This document shows positions 4,652 to 5,596 of a stretch of DNA of 5,596 nt, piece after piece (the stretch's first letter is position 1; each line of letters starts with the position of its first letter). The notes under the pieces were generated by a model. It ran no database searches. It saw nothing but the letters and a program-made list of their open reading frames with translations, and had not been told where the DNA came from. The DNA lies in contig JBGPFD010000227.1 of the NCBI GenBank assembly GCA_041483175.1, forward strand, positions 1 to 5,596, in the 5' to 3' direction. The translations under genes and the position numbers were made by a program. Origin of the DNA: Gp7-AA10 sp041483175. GTDB lineage: Bacteria > Acidobacteriota > Thermoanaerobaculia > Gp7-AA8.

Positions 4652-5596
4652 CTAATCGTTTGCCCGCGTGCCGCGGCGCAGTGTGTCACACATCGCCGCG
4701 GTGAACTCCGTCGTCGTCGCCGTGCCGCCGATGTCGCGGGTACGATGCTCGGGGCCGGAGGCGAGGACCTTACCGATGGCGTCATTGACACGGCGCGCGG
4801 CGGTCATCTCCCCGATGTGCTCCAGCATCAGGACGGCGGATTGCAGCAGCGCCAGCGGATTGGCCTTGTTCTGGCCGGCGATGTCGGGCGCGCTCCCGTG
4901 CACGGCCTCGAAAACCGCGCCGTTTTCGCCGATGTTGGCCCCAGCCACCACCCCCAGACCGCCCACCAGCCCCGCCGCAAGATCGGAGACGATATCGCCG
5001 TAGAGATTCTCGAGAAGCAGCACGTCGAACCGGTGCGGATCGATCACCAGCTGCATGCACAGGTTGTCGATGATCTTGTCGTTGGCCTCGATGTTCGGGT
5101 ATTCCTTCGCGATCCGGCGGAAGCAATCCAGAAAGAGGCCGTCGGACATCTTCATGATGTTCGCCTTGTGCACCGCAGTGACCATCTTCCGGCCGTGCGT
5201 GCGGGCGTACTCGAACGCGAAGCGGGCGATGCGCGTCGAGGCGCGCTCGGTGATGATCTTCAGCGACTCGATCACGCCAGGAACCACTTCGTGTTCCAGC
5301 CCGCTGTAGAGATCCTCCGTGTTTTCGCGGACGATGATCAGATCGACGTGATCGTACCGCGTGATGATGTTCGGCAAGGACCGGACGGGGCGGAGATTGG
5401 CGTAAAGATCGAGGGTCTTGCGCAGCCTGACGTTGATCGAGGCGAAGCCGGTCCCCACCGGCGTCGTCACCGGCCCCTTGAGGCCGACCTTGTTTCGCAG
5501 GATGGAGTCCAGTACCTCCTGCGGGAGGGGGTCTCCGAAGCGCGAAATGGCCTCCGATCCGACGAAATACCTCTCCCATTCGACATCCACGCCGGC
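4652..5596 (-). CDS. NAD-type isocitrate dehydrogenase (isocitrate/isopropylmalate dehydrogenase family), N-terminus missing
   Basis: Oxidative decarboxylation of isocitrate to 2-oxoglutarate in the TCA cycle, cytoplasmic, probably homodimeric. 314 residues are present and the frame is open to the right edge, so only about 25-35 N-terminal residues are missing; the GTG at 5590 is an internal valine. Numbering from the edge: TTPVGTGFASINVRLRK (44-60) carries the Ser and Asn that mark isocitrate rather than isopropylmalate binding; LYANLRPVRSLP (64-75) has substrate arginines; VRENTEDLYSG (89-99) has the catalytic Tyr97; AVHKANIMK (141-149) has the catalytic Lys144; ENLYGDIVSDLAAGLVGGLG (196-215) is the family signature with metal-binding aspartates. 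HGSAPDIAG (233-241) has Asp-Ile where NADP enzymes have Lys-Tyr, so NAD is inferred. Homoisocitrate or 3-isopropylmalate dehydrogenase are less likely alternatives. Confidence 0.9.
   Translation of the reverse strand, partial: AGVDVEWERYFVGSEAISRFGDPLPQEVLDSILRNKVGLKGPVTTPVGTGFASINVRLRKTLDLYANLRPVRSLPNIITRYDHVDLIIVRENTEDLYSGLEHEVVPGVIESLKIITERASTRIARFAFEYARTHGRKMVTAVHKANIMKMSDGLFLDCFRRIAKEYPNIEANDKIIDNLCMQLVIDPHRFDVLLLENLYGDIVSDLAAGLVGGLGVVAGANIGENGAVFEAVHGSAPDIAGQNKANPLALLQSAVLMLEHIGEMTAARRVNDAIGKVLASGPEHRTRDIGGTATTTEFTAAMCDTLRRGTRAND

Noticed and set aside
4594..4791. N-terminal extension of the DUF309 protein to the ATG at 4791
   Set aside because: The added 66 residues overlap the isocitrate dehydrogenase gene in another frame and are low-complexity Arg/Ser/Pro; the DUF309 domain begins at MNKPDFL.
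1..5596. tRNA, rRNA, CRISPR, insertion sequence, integrase or toxin-antitoxin genes
   Set aside because: Read for on both strands; no cloverleaf, regular spaced repeats, transposase motifs or terminal inverted repeats were recognised.

Overview
The window is GC-rich (roughly 60% by eye), densely coding bacterial chromosome. It carries six protein genes (two cut by the window edges) and no RNA gene, CRISPR array, insertion sequence or phage gene that I can recognise. The gene set suits an Acidobacteriota-like or related free-living Gram-negative bacterium: a chromosomal DnaB helicase, a Sec-exported parvulin, a fused siroheme-decarboxylase-type (AhbA-AhbB) protein and an NAD-type isocitrate dehydrogenase. 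That assignment is an inference from protein character, not a search result.

Layout, left to right. The minus strand carries, in transcription order, dnaB (1918 to 521), a 76-aa protein of unknown function (506 to 276) starting 14 nt after the dnaB stop with a clear Shine-Dalgarno, and, after about 170 bp, the first 36 codons of an exported protein (108 to 1) that resembles the N-terminus of NfeD/ClpP-class proteins. A 214-bp divergent control region (1919-2132) separates dnaB from a plus-strand gene for a secreted PpiC/SurA-type peptidyl-prolyl isomerase (2133-3065). It contains a good sigma70-type promoter for the isomerase and a cluster of short repeats and palindromes.

The isomerase gene converges on a minus-strand group, and the two facing stop codons are separated by only 13 bp, occupied by a palindrome. 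In transcription order that group is an NAD-type isocitrate dehydrogenase (N-terminus off the right edge, ending at 4652), a DUF309 protein (4593 to 4183) preceded by a heptamer repeat, and the AhbA-AhbB-like two-domain protein (4110 to 3079), which seems to have its own promoter overlapping the DUF309 stop.

The genes cover ordinary housekeeping: replication fork helicase, envelope protein folding, TCA cycle and haem-pathway chemistry. I see no coherent new system. The most interesting points are the AhbAB-like protein with apparent substitutions at two histidine positions I expect in this family, the repeat-rich dnaB/ppiC divergent region with two facing DnaA-box-like 9-mers, and the heptamer/hairpin leader before the DUF309 gene.
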